A stretch of 64,000 nt of DNA from Taxillus chinensis. Its lineage: Eukaryota; Streptophyta; Magnoliopsida; Santalales; Loranthaceae. Location: assembly GCA_023512835.1 (NCBI GenBank), contig JAKCVP010000011.1, forward strand, positions 248,001 through 312,000, written 5' to 3'. This document shows, one piece after another, positions 31,544-43,671 of the stretch (the stretch's first letter is position 1; each line of letters starts with the position of its first letter). The notes beneath the pieces were generated by a model. The model was given only the letters and a program-made list of their open reading frames with translations, was not told the DNA's origin and searched no databases. The position numbers and the translations under genes were made by a program.

Positions 31544-33104
31544 ACCCGTCAAAGCCACAAGCAACTGGCACTGCAGCCGTGTTGTAGATCTACAAGCTCT
31601 AGGTAGGGTAGTCCATCTCTTCGGAGGAAACATTTTCCAAGTATTCCGAGTAGGAACGGCACACGGAAACAGCAACGCTAATATAGGTCTAGAGTGTGAG
31701 TCGTCACGGTTTGATAGTCATGTATCCGAAGCCATAGAGACCGATCACGATACAGCACGGCTCTCTCAGAAGACAGCGTTAAGGAGGGGATCCTCGCCCT
31801 CGCTGGCAATGCTATAGAACTAGGTGGAAGCCCTTCCTCACACCTACGAGGCTAAACTACCGCTAGTACCGTCACTTATGGCGACTCGCAGGCAACTCCG
31901 GACGTGGGAGTAAGATCGAAGCTAGGATCAGCGGATCCCGGACATACGTGAACCAGCAAGTCCATCGTGGTGTCACTAGTGCTGTTGCTACGACATTATA
32001 GGACTGGCAACACCGCGCATCTCCTTCAGGGAAGATTCCATATCTGTGAAAGATCCTCTAGGAATGTTCGTGTCACCCAGTGGCGTTCTCAGGACGGAGA
32101 AGGCGAGAAGCATGGACCATCACTCGGTGCATGTTATCCAAACCAGGCGTGCCGGCTTGTCGCTAGCTATCAGAGGCTTTGTGTTCCGCAGAAAGCATAA
32201 TAATGATGGTCCTAGGAAGGCCCGATAGTGGCGCAGGTACTCGCTTTGAGATCAACTTCCTGGGTGGAATAAGGGGTGACCGAACTATCAACTGGACTGC
32301 GGAAACAAGGGTGTACTTTCGGACGTACAAGGAGCTGGCCATTCTCGTCACATCGACTTCTATCACTCTCTCTCTTTGGCACATATTCAACCAACGCGTC
32401 AAGCTCCGATAACCACTGACTGACTGTCTTCCGAACCTCGACCCCGACTGATATAGCATCGGCGTTCAATGGGCTTGGCTATCCTATGAAGCAATATTGA
32501 TGAGTTGGATCTATCACACGATATATACTGACGACAGGGGAGACGAGGCGTAAGGGAGCTTGACTATATAGGTAGAGATGAAACGAATAAATACTCGCAA
32601 GATATGACGACGAAGGATAGTCTAAATTGATATAACGTACGGTCTCAGTCTTTCTCTTAACATCTCGCGCGGACCAATTCCGTCGTAAGCGATAAGCTCT
32701 GCTAATGGGAAGGATGGACAGGCTGTATTCAGGACTGATTCTCAAATGATCTAAGGAGGGGAAATCTGCTCAGCCATGGTAAAGAGCATATAGGGGATCT
32801 GAGTGATCACCCGTTTGTCCACACCACCACTGCTTGCTCAGCGTCTTTTCTATCACCGCCGGCTCTACCGCTTTACGTAGTAAGCAAAGCGCCCGTCCTC
32901 CTATCCCGGTACGACCTAGAAGGGGAAAGACATACGAATCCTCCGCTCTTCGGGCTTGGCCGATCATTCTCGTATATCTACCTTTTGAGAAAAGCTATGT
33001 CTCACTGTAAGCTCGGCTTCATGCATAATCCTTATCCAGAGGATTATATCAAGTTGCTCTTCGCCCTCTCTCGACCCAGATGCTAGCACTCCACGAGCAT
33101 CACG
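31544..33104. other. Gene-poor stretch
   Basis: Only short overlapping frames (for example plus 32179-32412, minus 32212-32469) and an AT-rich part around 32490-32660. No family was recognised. It may hold decayed upstream parts of the DUF3435 gene, which I could not trace. Confidence 0.35.
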
Positions 33105-33392
33105 ATGAACACCACAGAGGACGCCGAAACCATCGCATATGGAATCAAACTGGTCGCCAAAAAGGTGGAATTGCTCAATCTGGACCTTCCAGTGGTCTAT
33201 TTTCACCAAACAGTGTTGCAGGGCAAGACCCATGGTCAGCGCCCTAGGCGAAGTACTAATAGCGACTCTTACTGAACACTTTTTGTAGCGGCTACAATGA
33301 ATTACATCGAAAAACTGATAGCAGATAGGCTCGCCCGCTGCATTGAAGACCAAGACCAATCTGGTTCGCATCCACGAGCGATCGATCTCTGA
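33105..33392 (+). CDS. Small hypothetical protein, two exons
   Basis: ATG at 33105, exon 1 33105-33234, intron 33235-33288 (GTCAGC, branch CTTACTGAAC, acceptor TTGTAG), exon 2 33289-33392. The 77-residue product reads MNTTEDAETIAYGIKLVAKK, VVYFHQTVLQGKTH and NYIEKLIADRLARCI. Splicing is coherent, but there is no recognised family. The gene may extend further with a different acceptor. Confidence 0.4.
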
Positions 33393-34274
33393 GTACATCG
33401 AGTCGGGCTACGAGAAGACGGCCGCTGCTGGGGACTGCTCTCGTCGAGTCAAGAGGGCTACTGATGCGTCTCTTTTTACGAGAGTCCACAGCTTTTCACC
33501 GAGTCGGGCGCATAGTAGACCTAATTCGATCATAAATGAGCTTTGATAGCCCTATCCTCTGCACAAATTCATTGTTTCGTTACCATCGTCGGCGTCTTGT
33601 CACGACCTGTGGCCACTCATCTCTGTGTTTATTCCCTGACCGAGATGATCCTGAATAATCCGAACCTCAGGATCCCTGAGTCATTCGGAACACGCAATCT
33701 GATCGAAAGCGGTTCATGAGCAATGTGAAGCCGGTTCATGAGAGGGTATTGGACCTGCTCTGAGCCTGATACGCCGGACGCTATGGTTGCGATGAGTCAT
33801 GTGTAGATGACTGCATTCGTACCCGTCCCGTGTATGTGTCCATGAGAGTGACCGCCACTTTCAAAAGCGCGGAGAGAGCGGACACTCCCGATATCATGCC
33901 CACTGATCACACTACACGGGTGCAAACGCTAATTCAGCCTTTTATCAGTCGTGACTAACGGGATGATACTACTCGGGGACGATCTGATTGAAGCTGAGAG
34001 GAGTACTCAGGTCAGGTATATATTCCTACTTGCGCTCCCTCTTCCATCCCTCATTAAAAACTCTTTACTTGTACAACAGTTTGACATCCTCTTTCGATGT
34101 CTAGGTCTACCTATCGAGCACTACAAAATGTGCAAAATAGATACAGTCTTGCTTTAAAAACCCTCACGCCAACTTGCTCGACCCTTATGCAGAGACTGAA
34201 AAACACTACGAACCTACGGAGCGCTGTGCTACGAACCTGATCGACCCCAGAGATGCTCGTCCAAAGAAGGAAGG
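33393..34274. other. No gene seen
   Basis: No frame over 70 codons with recognisable content. Short direct motifs such as the repeated CGGTTCATGAG near 33712-33741 occur but form no larger structure. Confidence 0.35.
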
Positions 34275-34460
34275 GACGAGGCGGTTGGAAGAATAGTGGA
34301 AAATGATGTCGTCCAGATCTTGAAGTCTGGGCTAAACAAATTAGAATATGTCAGCGTTGTCGTACTCGGAGTGTCAGATGACTTTCCCTCAGACTCTGAC
34401 AAGGATTTCTTCCGGAGGATTATCTATGGCAAAGATGAAGCCAACCCTACGCTTTCGTAA
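34275..34460 (+). CDS. Hypothetical protein fragment (exon)
   Basis: A plus-strand frame reads DEAVGRIVENDVVQILKSGL, LEYVSVVVLGVSDDFP and KDFFRRIIYGKDEANP before a stop. It looks like real coding sequence, but I found neither the start nor downstream exons with certainty; YFEIRGDFDIDEI at about 34480-34518, followed by GTAAGT, may be the next exon. Family unknown. Confidence 0.35.
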   Translation, partial: DEAVGRIVENDVVQILKSGLNKLEYVSVVVLGVSDDFPSDSDKDFFRRIIYGKDEANPTLS

Positions 34461-34529
34461 CTTGCATCTATAGGCGGACTATTTCGAAATACGCGGCGAC
34501 TTCGACATCGATGAGATAGTAAGTTGATT

Positions 34530-35049
34530 CTGACCTCTCGCAACTGCCTCGCTAGTAACGCTAATCGCTTAAGAAGAGCCGGCCGTTGTCGTAAATCATG
34601 GGAGGGAAGAAGGCGCCTCGCGCATACTATTTATTATATCTCATTTGTTCGATATCAAACTTCTATGGTCCTCGGTAGGGAACTAGGCCAAAACCTCGCA
34701 GAATGAATACAAGTCATACTGTTGAATTTGAATCCAATTTTAAGATGAATTCTCACCTATCTCTATGCAAAACAACCTCAGTATACTCTCTTGGGATAGG
34801 TGATTCGTCTGGAAGGGCTACTATGCGTATATTCTCGGGCATTGCCGGCGTCGAGACAGAGGGTAGCTACATTGACCATTCTGCCGCCTCCCTCTTACAA
34901 GCTGGACGAGAGGTCTTACAGTCTACGCACGCCGTCGTTCGGTAGAAGCTGGCGCATGTCTCACGGCACGCTGAGTACCTGTGTCTCAGACATAGCCCTG
35001 GGTTTGGGATACGGTAGCATACTGAGGGGGGTTCTGCCGCGGCCGAGGA
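34530..35049. other. No convincing gene
   Basis: Plus-strand frames at 34703-34945 and 34800-35099 overlap each other and show no family. This is the 3' flank of the convergent minus-strand gene. Confidence 0.35.
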
Positions 35050-36306
35050 CTATTTCGTTCGATTTTGATACGCTCGAAACATCCTTCCTTTTAATTTAAC
35101 AACGGCCGGCGCGCGGACAATCAACATAGAGCAAACGTCCAGGGCCCGTGATTCACGAGGCAAAAACGCTGGATAGCCCCAAGGATGACTTTTACCAGGG
35201 CAAATGGTCATTCTGGCGCAGACTATCCGATCAGATTTCCGCATCCCCTCATGCCGGGCGAAAACATCCCAGTGAAAGACTCGCTCAAGATCTATAGCCC
35301 TGAACCACGGAGCTAAAGAGGCTGCCTCGTGCGCAACCGTGCTAAGCACGTTCTTATCATCCTCTGCGAGGCTTCGCACCGCTTTTCCAAGAAGCTGATT
35401 TCCAGGACCACGGCTAGACCTCATCTTACGCAAGGGCATAGGAGTTGAGTAACTGATTCGTGACTCTAATCTCACCATCGATTTGCTGATATTGCGTGTA
35501 GATAACTCAGCGCACGACCTCATGAGAGCTCGAATCTCCTGTTGAAGCATACCTGCACCTTGGAAATGGATTCCGAGGCCTGTGAGCGAGTAAGGACGCT
35601 CTATCCATGCCCATTCTTGTAGCTGGATCTGGCTTTTCATCTGCAGCGACTGCCACCGGCATTCGGTGCATTCTCGGGTGGATGGTTTGCAGCTGACACA
35701 CTGCATAGTGCTGATGTCTACGCGAATAAACTCACTGGTGATGCCACAGCAGTCACGTAATGTTGGCTTTAACTTCCGAGGCTCGAAGTCGCCTCTTAGT
35801 CCGCTGAATTCGGTTACCAAGAAGGGGACATCGCGCAAGATACCAGAACTATCCTCAGTCAAGGGGACAGTGCTATAGTATGGATCCAGGTGCCACTTGA
35901 AACGCTTTCTGATCTTTCGAATCTCACCGAGAGGTCGCGCTGATAAGGGGCCATGAATTGTATCCATATACAGCGTCCAACGGTCCCGAGTCTGATCGCT
36001 CCCAGAAGGGTCGATCCATGTCAGTTGGGCGCCAGACTTCAACTGTAGGTCATACAGACTTCCGGCGCCGGTCCCTCCGATGAAGCATTGAGAGGCCGAT
36101 GAGGCAGCACGTATGATAGCATCCAACGGATGATACGTGGTACTTGAGCCCCAGAAGAGGGCGACGGAATGTTGCTTGGGCGATCCAGGCTCACAGAGCA
36201 TCCCGTACAGAGCGAAATGGGTCTCAGAAGGAGCTTCGGGGTAATGAGAGTGAGCACTGGCTACGGCATGGAGATGGTAGTGCCACTCAATGCCGATGGA
36301 GCTCAA
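35050..36306 (-). CDS. Hypothetical protein of about 420 residues
   Basis: A long uninterrupted minus-strand frame. The codon at 36306 is TTG and the frame is open about 40 codons further upstream without an ATG, so a short 5' exon is likely, possibly within 36377-36889. The sequence shows THFALYGMLCEPGSPKQHSV, TRDRWTLYMDTIHGP, a four-Cys cluster (CVSCKPSTRECTEC near residue 200) that could bind zinc, and a basic C-terminus. No transmembrane segment or known family was recognised. Confidence 0.5.
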   Translation of the reverse strand: MSSIGIEWHYHLHAVASAHSHYPEAPSETHFALYGMLCEPGSPKQHSVALFWGSSTTYHPLDAIIRAASSASQCFIGGTGAGSLYDLQLKSGAQLTWIDPSGSDQTRDRWTLYMDTIHGPLSARPLGEIRKIRKRFKWHLDPYYSTVPLTEDSSGILRDVPFLVTEFSGLRGDFEPRKLKPTLRDCCGITSEFIRVDISTMQCVSCKPSTRECTECRWQSLQMKSQIQLQEWAWIERPYSLTGLGIHFQGAGMLQQEIRALMRSCAELSTRNISKSMVRLESRISYSTPMPLRKMRSSRGPGNQLLGKAVRSLAEDDKNVLSTVAHEAASLAPWFRAIDLERVFHWDVFARHEGMRKSDRIVCARMTICPGKSHPWGYPAFLPRESRALDVCSMLIVRAPAVVKLKGRMFRAYQNRTK

Positions 36307-36376
36307 GAAGCGGCTGAATTGAAAGAAACCGAGTGGAGATGGAGGTGACAGAAAGGACCACGGGGTACTCGGGCTG

Positions 36377-36889
36377 CTAAGTCCGGGGTAAAAGAACTCT
36401 GCCGCCTGTCCATAGCATGGAATTGTCTGACATTATGTCATAGCCCGTTTCAGTTGTGAGCTCATGGTTGTTAGGCGTCTTAGATGCCGTTCTGTGCATC
36501 GCCGCTAGGCAGAGACGGTATCTGCGATGGGACCGCTGGGATCCTCGCCGCATACGGCGATTGCGGTACGACATTACTGCAAGGGTACATAGGCCACGAC
36601 CCTCCAGATCACCTCCAACGGCAGACCCCGTCGACTCTTGTAGATCGGCATTTGACCGTGGATAATGACTAGGGCAAGGGAGGCAAGCACCGACAGGTGT
36701 AGCTGAGAGAGCAAGACGAGACGAAGGGTCCGGATACATATATTTATACCTAATAGTTCCCCCAAAAGAAACACTACCAAGTAATTCTAGACTTAGATCG
36801 GTAGAAGTGTGCGAGAGTCCTAACGCATTTGAAATACTAAGGCAAGTGATTGTGCTTAGCTGAACCTGTGGCACAAATCCCCGTGACAA
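36377..36889 (-). CDS. Hypothetical frame, possible 5' exon of the gene at 35050-36306
   Basis: A 170-codon minus-strand frame without recognised motifs. It may be non-coding or may contain the 5' exon of the downstream gene. Weak. Confidence 0.2.
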   Translation of the reverse strand: MSRGFVPQVQLSTITCLSISNALGLSHTSTDLSLELLGSVSFGGTIRYKYMYPDPSSRLALSATPVGACLPCPSHYPRSNADLQESTGSAVGGDLEGRGLCTLAVMSYRNRRMRRGSQRSHRRYRLCLAAMHRTASKTPNNHELTTETGYDIMSDNSMLWTGGRVLLPRT

Positions 36890-37354
36890 CGAGCAAATGA
36901 GAGTTACTTCTATTAGCCTCTGGACAGAGTAGTTGTTATATACAAATGGAACCCCTTATTGCTCTCAATACAGGCCTATTAAGTTCACTATACTACCATG
37001 GTACAGCAAATTGGTAATTTGCTGAGGTCACGTGCAGCGATCTAGGCTTTTGAGCCACAAACCTCTTGGTCTATCATCACGTGAAAGGAAGTTTGTGAAC
37101 TCATATCTACGCGTCGATCTGCCCTGCCGCCGATCAGCGACACTAACGCCCCACCCAGACTATCAGGCTCCAGCTCAGGCGGGCTGACGTACGCTAGCCG
37201 CCCGTCTCACTGTCCCGAGTGTGACTGGGTGGGGAGGAGTCAAATTCCCGTCCCCCATGGGTCAGGACCATGGGCTTCGGTGGCCCGAGGCAATGGCTGG
37301 GGATGACTCCGTTTGCCTGTATTACGATCAGCATATCAGCACGTACTGCTATAG
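36890..37354. other. Intergenic, nothing seen
   Basis: No frame of note. The sequence is GC-richer around 37120-37270 with no identifiable RNA gene. Confidence 0.35.
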
Positions 37355-37624
37355 CTACTGCCGTACCAGAAGATCATAGGGTGGTGGCCAGTGGGGATGA
37401 TCGATGCTTGCGTACGTGTGCCATTTTCCTCTGTACTCGATCACAGTATAGACTTCGGCATCGCAGATTCGCTTCAGTTCATTGGCCTTCTTGTGAAAAG
37501 TGCGCATTCTTTTTCGGATCCGACATAGCCGTTGCCTATCAAGCTTTGCTTGGGTGGACGAGACTGGCGCCAATCTGCTCCGCGCTCTTAGAGTTGTGGG
37601 GGAAGGGCTTGTTAATTTGGTCAT
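37355..37624 (-). CDS. Minimal MADS-box-like protein A
   Basis: ATG at 37624, 89 residues. Residues about 25-75 (DRQRLCRIRKRMRTFHKKAN, ELKRICDAEVYTVIEYRGKW, HTYASIDHPHWPP) follow the SRF-type MADS pattern: basic first helix, KKAxELxxxCDAxV core and a beta hairpin ending in HPHWPP. This short stand-alone form is common in filamentous fungi. It would bind DNA as a dimer if functional. A related gene lies at 47770-47979. No partner domain follows. Confidence 0.65.
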   Translation of the reverse strand: MTKLTSPSPTTLRARSRLAPVSSTQAKLDRQRLCRIRKRMRTFHKKANELKRICDAEVYTVIEYRGKWHTYASIDHPHWPPPYDLLVRQ

Positions 37625-38229
37625 TTCAACAAAGATTCGATACGAAATTCCAATGGAGGTGTTAATGGGTGGTACCTTGTACTACATGCGCGAATATCCC
37701 AGAGGCTCACAAGTGCTTTAAAAGTCACTCGCTTACACGTAGGCGCTGGTTTCTGGCCTACAGCGCTACAAATAACCACCATCGAGACAGCTTTGCGCCC
37801 GGTCCCAAAATAGTGATAGCTTAGTCCAGCGCTGATGCCTGAGCCTGCCTCGATGTCCATATAGAATCCCGACGAAGACGTGTAGCCGCGCGCGAACTGA
37901 GGTCGATACCCGGGCGACTGATGTGTTCAAGCTCCTACCGCTCTAACAGTGCTTTCTGGTTCTCAATGCGATCAAGTTTCTAGCGTCCTTTCAGTTCCGG
38001 AGACAAGATTTGAACCCTTCAGGCTCTCCGCATAAGATCACGACAGCTTAAAAGATACGGTTTATATTAGCAGGATAAAATCATGCGTGACCATGATAAT
38101 AAGTTACAGCTCGATCACATACTCTTGTATGTGCTTCGTCCCCCTCGAAAGTCGGGATCCCGACCAGGCTTAGCAAGCTGTGACAGGTAGCGCTACTACG
38201 TCCTACCTCAGGCTCCCCTGAAGATACGG

Positions 38230-39122
38230 TCACTCCTCCGATACTTGCTCACCCGATGACGAGATCTCGCTTACCCCAAGATGGTCTGTCATTGACACGG
38301 CCAGATCGTGCATATGAGAGTGAAGCTCAGGGGTTGAGCGCGCCATTGCTTCTGGGTAAGATGAAGATGGAGATATGCTCCGAATAGCGGAGCCACTGAA
38401 TGCTGCACGCTGGAGACGTCTGCGCGGCGTTCCCTGTATGTATAAATGCGAGTAAGCAACTGATCTGGACATAGTCGAAGCGTTCTGCTTACGATTGCAT
38501 CCAGTCTAGGATAGCTGAGCTCTGACCGGGGCCGTCTAGTCCCCAAGGTATTATGATAACGTACACCGTCATCTCTGGAATCGACTGAGGCCCTCGCCGC
38601 AGTAGCGATCGCAAGACGGAGCTTGGTGCATTCCAATTCAAGCTCCTTGTTCAAATCTTCCTGTCGCTGCAGTGCCTCCTGGAGGGCGCCAAATCGATCT
38701 TCAATCTCTAATCTGGACTTCTGTTGATCTGCTACCTCGCGGGATAACTCGTCGCAGGTGGATCTGAGCCCACTGTTTACGACGGTGGCTTGTCCGAGCT
38801 GATGTCGGGCGCTGTGCGATGCGCTTTCGGCTGTGTATCGGCGCCACTGCTCCGTCCGTAGCATGAGCCGGGTACTATTGTGCTCTAAAATCTCGATTTC
38901 AGCCAAGCGGCTCAATCTCGAAATTTTGTCCTCGGGATTCGCCTCCGACGATGCAATCCACGACGCAAGTCTCGATTGCACCTCCGCCTCCTGCCAGTTA
39001 GCTACCAGATCGACCGTGGACGACAGGTTCGGCGACCTGCCAGTAGATTGGTAGATGCGAGCGGAGCTAGGTATCGCATGTCGGGGCTCTAAGGCCGGTA
39101 ACGCCGCGACGGACGTCGCCAT
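38230..39122 (-). CDS. Coiled-coil protein, two exons
   Basis: ATG at 39122; exon 1 39122-38493, intron 38492-38434 (GTAAGC ... ACATACAG), exon 2 38433-38230, 277 residues. Splicing changes the end from an unspliced read-through to GTPRRRLQRAAFSGSAIRS and EISSSGEQVSEE. The middle (about residues 110-170; LSREVADQQKSRLEIEDRFG, LQEALQRQEDLNKELELE) is a clear coiled coil. The rest is Ser-rich. Function unknown; perhaps a structural or transcription-associated orphan. A different coiled-coil gene is at 43672-44685. Confidence 0.6.
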
Positions 39123-41600
39123 GTTTCGCGTGGTATAAAAGATGTTCGCGTGGTATAGTGGGACCTAGCTATAAGAAGCAGAGAAGAGCTTGGATAGCGG
39201 TAAGATAATTCAGAGAACTTACCCTTCTATTTACCCTACACTGCGGGCAGGTGAAGCTAGCCTGCCCCGCGATGAAGCGAGACGCCGTCTGATACTGCGG
39301 CGGCTATAGCTATTTTTATAGTGAGTCGATTGCTTGAGCGCGTGTCATTCGCCCTCAATTCCTCGACCGGGGTCTTATAGCTTAGAAAGTATGCTGGGAG
39401 GCGAGGTTTTTGTAGCGTAAAGGCTCTAGGCTATTAGTCCGGTCGGTCTAGCAGGCTCAATGAGATCAGGCGGTCATCGCCCCTGGCTTCCTCAAGCTTA
39501 GGCACTGGGTGAGGGATCTATAATTAGACGCTTCCGACATGAACTTTGGAGTATAGCCCTTATGAAAGAAGCACCACTGGTCTCGTCACGGTATGCCGGA
39601 CGGCGACCAAACATATTTGTGTCACGTCATCCGTCAAAGCGTGTCCCACGCCCAAGTTCTTGCTGCAGAAGCGTCTCGGCCCGCTGCGAGCGCTCACATC
39701 CTGTCCGTATAGTATTCTGGCGCAAAGAGCTCACGTACGTAGGGTAATTTCCCACCCTATCCACAGCGTTGACGAAAATCTTGGTAGACGCAACCACTCC
39801 CATCCTACCACAAACCCTGATTTGAATTGCGGGTCAGCCCATCATCATCATCAGTAGCTCCGAGAGCGCAACCCTACCCGGGTGCAGGCGCGCTCATCAC
39901 AGAGTGGCAGGTTACGTACCAATTGATAACTGCAGTGCCGCCTGGTGCTCCCATGGGGATCTGCCAATACGCAACCCTGTCCCCTTCAGAGCAATCGAGC
40001 GCAAGCGTGGCACCCCATATTGCGGGGAACGTCGAGTTGTTGAAGATGATAGATCCCTCACAGATACTGTGTTCAGTCTTCGGTATACTAAATTTTACGG
40101 AATATGTATTCAGAGTCTAGTTAAGGGTCAAGGAAGGTACGCGTCAGTGAGCTTACATATATGTTACAACTGCTCCAGGGTAAATGATAGGGTAGTGCGA
40201 GCTCATGAGAGGTAGGAAGTGAGAGGAGGCCTGAGCTTGGAAAGCAAACGCTACGAAGGCCGCTGGATAAGGTCGGTCAAACCGCATAGCGGATAACGGA
40301 CGACTCAAGGTCACTAAAGATGAGGTGAGAATCTCGATTCCAGTATCTACCTAGTCCTCGGACTGAAGACGGATTCCGAATAAGACGAGGAGGGTCCGAC
40401 GAGGATCGTCGACTTATAAGATACGTTCGCTTGGAATCGCGACCGCTGCTGTATCCTCGATCTCGCGGCGTAGGCTCGTCGTCGACTGAACGCCATATTG
40501 GTTGATGATTGGATTGCGCTCGTGGAGCCAAAGCTACGCGAGAGAGATTTCGGCTGTATCAGAGGGGCAGCGGTCCGAGGGTCCAGTTGGAAAGCTTGAA
40601 GTCAGGTGTACCTAAATTAGCGTACAATGCTTGAAGAAAGCGGGCGGCGCAGTAGCGGTCAACGGCTGGACACGGACCAGGTCTTGACTCGGCGGCCGGG
40701 AGCGAGATATCGGGTACGCGCTAAGGCACGGCTGTACCGCTCCCTCGGCGCGACCTGGACAATTCCTGAAATCCTTCAGCACATTTCACTGGGCAAACCT
40801 ATGAAGCATCTGAAGGATCCGGGGGAATTCTATCCTCGACGTGATACTACGCCATCGCAGGACTCGCGTACTGCGGTTTCCGACGAGCCGACTCCGTCAG
40901 GGTTTTCGGGATCCCCACTCACGTTCCCTTTTTCTCGATTTTTTTCCTCAGCCAGTGATTATCGAGTAGCAGCCTTATGCCATGTGTCTTAATCTTACAA
41001 GCTATGGCCTCTACCTATAAGTCTCTGTTAGTCGGCCACGCACGGGCTCTCACACCTGAGCGATCATTTCTCAGCAGCGACTTGTGCCCACGTATGTATA
41101 TATACATGAAACGTGCCGTACGCGATAGAGGCGGCTTGAGACTCAGGGTTGGGACCCCACGACTTTGTGTCAGCGCTCTGACCAAAGCTCTGTGGGGCAT
41201 TGGGCTTTAGTCGGCCCGCACCCAGCTCCCGGTCGAATATCGGGATTACAGCGCGGTATAGCATCAATCACCTCACTCGAAACAATAAAAGTGGCCATTG
41301 TGAATGCGACTCATTTCATAAACATGTAGATGGTGAGGATCTTTTCCCTAACTTGGGCGCACGATATACTATCTTCATTCCGCCCATGTCCAATGGTCAC
41401 TTGGCTGCCGGACGTTCCGGTCTCTGGATTGCAGGATACCACAAGACGAAGCATTCAAGGCTGATCATGAGCACGTGCTTCGTCAGATAGTCGTTGAACT
41501 CGTGCGGTAGGCCTGAGCTTTGCTGAATGAATGTATGCTAGGATTGCCATCGTCAGCTCCGTCTGCCAGCTCTCTTCACTCGGTCGCTGAAGATTATCTT
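39123..41600. other. Long gene-poor stretch
   Basis: Short frames on both strands only. The longest, plus 40627-40992 (121 codons), starts with ATG and has a basic N-terminus, but shows no family. Nothing else is supported. Confidence 0.35.
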
Positions 41601-41623
41601 GAAATGCCTGGCTATGAGATCAC

Positions 41624-42843
41624 CTAAATGACTGCACGAGTACGCACCTTCTTGGACAGTCTCGCGCGTGCGGAGGGAGTCGTGGCTATTAGGTGCTCAA
41701 GAAAGTCTACCAAGACCTTCGATCCGCTCCATCTCTGGTTGACTGATGCCAAAGACCCGCTTGTGTAGGACTTCATTACGGACAAACGCCAGGTATTCGC
41801 CGTGCGACATCTCAGCTCGGCGCGGCTTTCCATTCATACACTCGATCAACACCACAGCGAGCATCTCGAGATCAACGCTAGGATACGTGTCGGCGCTAGG
41901 AACCTTAGAACACCGCTCAAAATCACCTATTGCAGTAGCTCAAGGTAAGCCGATGCCCATTGTGGAACAAAGACAGACTAAAGACATAGACTGACTGAGT
42001 AAGATCTGGCGCCCATCTTCCGTGACTCGAATCGATTGCAGGGTGATGTTATGGTGAGAAAAACCCTCTTCCGCAAGGAAGGTCACAGCGTCAAATATCT
42101 AGGGAGGAGTGAGCTCTCGCGTAACTAGGGAATGAATCTCGGCTTAGGCTAGGACATAGAGGGGCCCATCTTACTGAGCTTGCGATCCATCGCAGATGTC
42201 GCTCCTCGAGAGGTAATGAGACATGAACGACTTCCGCAAGGGTATAGCGGCATTCTCGCAGTCCGATGTAGAGTATCGGTTCGTCGATGAAGATGTCGAG
42301 CATCGATAAGATCGAGGGATGTCTCAGCGTTCGTAATATATCGACCTCCTTTTCCCCATTCTTGATCGACGTACTCTTGAACATCACTGTTATACCTGTG
42401 CTTTGAAATGCGGCGGTGTCCCTTTGCGTAGCAAATACATAAGTATTTGCTCCTTGTTTCAGCGTCCCCAGTTCCCGGTAGTACTCCCAAGGCCTTCCCT
42501 TGCGTACATGCCCTAAACCGAGACCAAGGCTTTTCGATCCCACAGACGTATTCAGGGTTGAGCGATTTCTACGGGATGAGATGTCGTCTGGGCCTCCCAT
42601 GGCAGCTTCCCCCGACGGGGCCGGACTCCTCCCCAGGTGCGATGCAAGATGTTGTGGTGCAATTGCTCCGCGTGTTCGATGGTTAAGGTGGACAGATTCG
42701 GTCGTCGCGTCTCGGGGATCAATGGCGTGGCGAGCGCGTGCCTTGAGTGCAGCGATGGGAATCCGTGGAAAATCAGGCACGCTGGGAAGTTGCGGGCGAG
42801 CCTTCCTCGCGAAGACTTGGCTATCCACGCGTTCCAACGGCAT
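41624..42843 (-). CDS. Protein kinase-like protein, probable pseudokinase
   Basis: ATG at 42843. A basic, low-complexity N-terminus of about 115 residues is followed by a kinase-like domain: ELGTLKQGANTYVFATQ (Gly-loop region), ITVMFKSTS (beta-3 Lys), KEVDILRTLRHPSIL (alpha-C Glu), ILYIGLRECRYTLAEVV. Intron 42174-42099 joins WIASS to IFDAVTFLAEEGF and SHHNITLQSIRVTEDGRQI. A second intron (GTCAGT to CAATAG, ending near 41929) joins to SDFERCSKVP and YPSVDLEMLAVVLIECMNG. The catalytic loop has HHN instead of HRD, and DFE replaces DFG, so phosphotransfer is unlikely. The C-terminus (VDFLEHLIATTPSARARL) needs a one-base frame change near 41725 or an extra intron. Similar pseudokinases are frequent in fungal genomes. 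Confidence 0.65.
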
Positions 42844-43031
42844 TTCCGTGATGGTCGTGGTCAGCGACTATGGCCACCAGGAGCGAGACCTTCGGATATA
42901 GACTTTGGAGGCGTTCCAGACGTACCTCCGTCGTGACGATACAGCGCAAGTTGTTGGCGGGAAGCTTACGCTAAAGGCTTCGACGAGGTAGAGAGGTAGA
43001 GGGACCACCTAAGAACGTAAAGCTAGGACCG

Positions 43032-43574
43032 TTGATAGACAGGGTCGCTGCGATATTATTGAGGAATTTGCCACGTGAAGACCGTCTCGATATACCAAGT
43101 AAAACAAGAGCTCCAATTCCCGTCTTAGGGCTTAGAAGGGAGAAGGAGAGGGAAGACCTGGAGAAGCAGCCACGAAGGGGAACGAGAAACCCCCCCAAAT
43201 GCAGCTCTCGTCGTCAGCGCGGGGCTGTACTGGCGGCCGAGCGGCTCGCGGCGCAGTCGCGCACGAGCATAATAGCGGCGCTAAAATTAGCGCCGAGAGA
43301 TGTTGACCCCACCGAACGCACTTACTGGGACCTTCACATGACGGAGGAGCCGATAAGGCGCACACACACCTACCTACTCAATCCCGGGCCATGGCATCTC
43401 CAGCAGCATCTCTTTCAGCGCATCGGATTTGGCTTGAGCGGCAACGGTGACTATTCTCAGCACTTTGAGGTCTGCGCACGCGGCACTATTGGCAGGACTA
43501 CCTACGCCATAGGCGGGTCCGTCGTAACCATGGTATATATAAATTGGCAACCTCTCCTGTGTGTAGACGGATAA
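43032..43574 (+). CDS. Hypothetical frame
   Basis: A 180-codon plus-strand frame. The second half (LLNPGPWHLQQHLFQRIGFG, YSQHFEVCARG) looks protein-like; the first half is basic and low-complexity. Family unknown, and the 5' end may be wrong. Confidence 0.3.
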   Translation: MIDRVAAILLRNLPREDRLDIPSKTRAPIPVLGLRREKEREDLEKQPRRGTRNPPKCSSRRQRGAVLAAERLAAQSRTSIIAALKLAPRDVDPTERTYWDLHMTEEPIRRTHTYLLNPGPWHLQQHLFQRIGFGLSGNGDYSQHFEVCARGTIGRTTYAIGGSVVTMVYINWQPLLCVDG

Positions 43575-43671
43575 CGGCCTTTGTCTAAACTGGCAGGCCG
43601 AGTTAGCACTACCTACTCACTCCTTAGAGTCTCCTGACTAGTCTTTCTGATTCGAATTTACCATTCATCGC

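Noticed and set aside
38000..38100. tRNA-like T-loop (TTCAAAT on the minus strand)
   Set aside because: The 5-base T stem does not pair and no acceptor or anticodon arm could be built around it.
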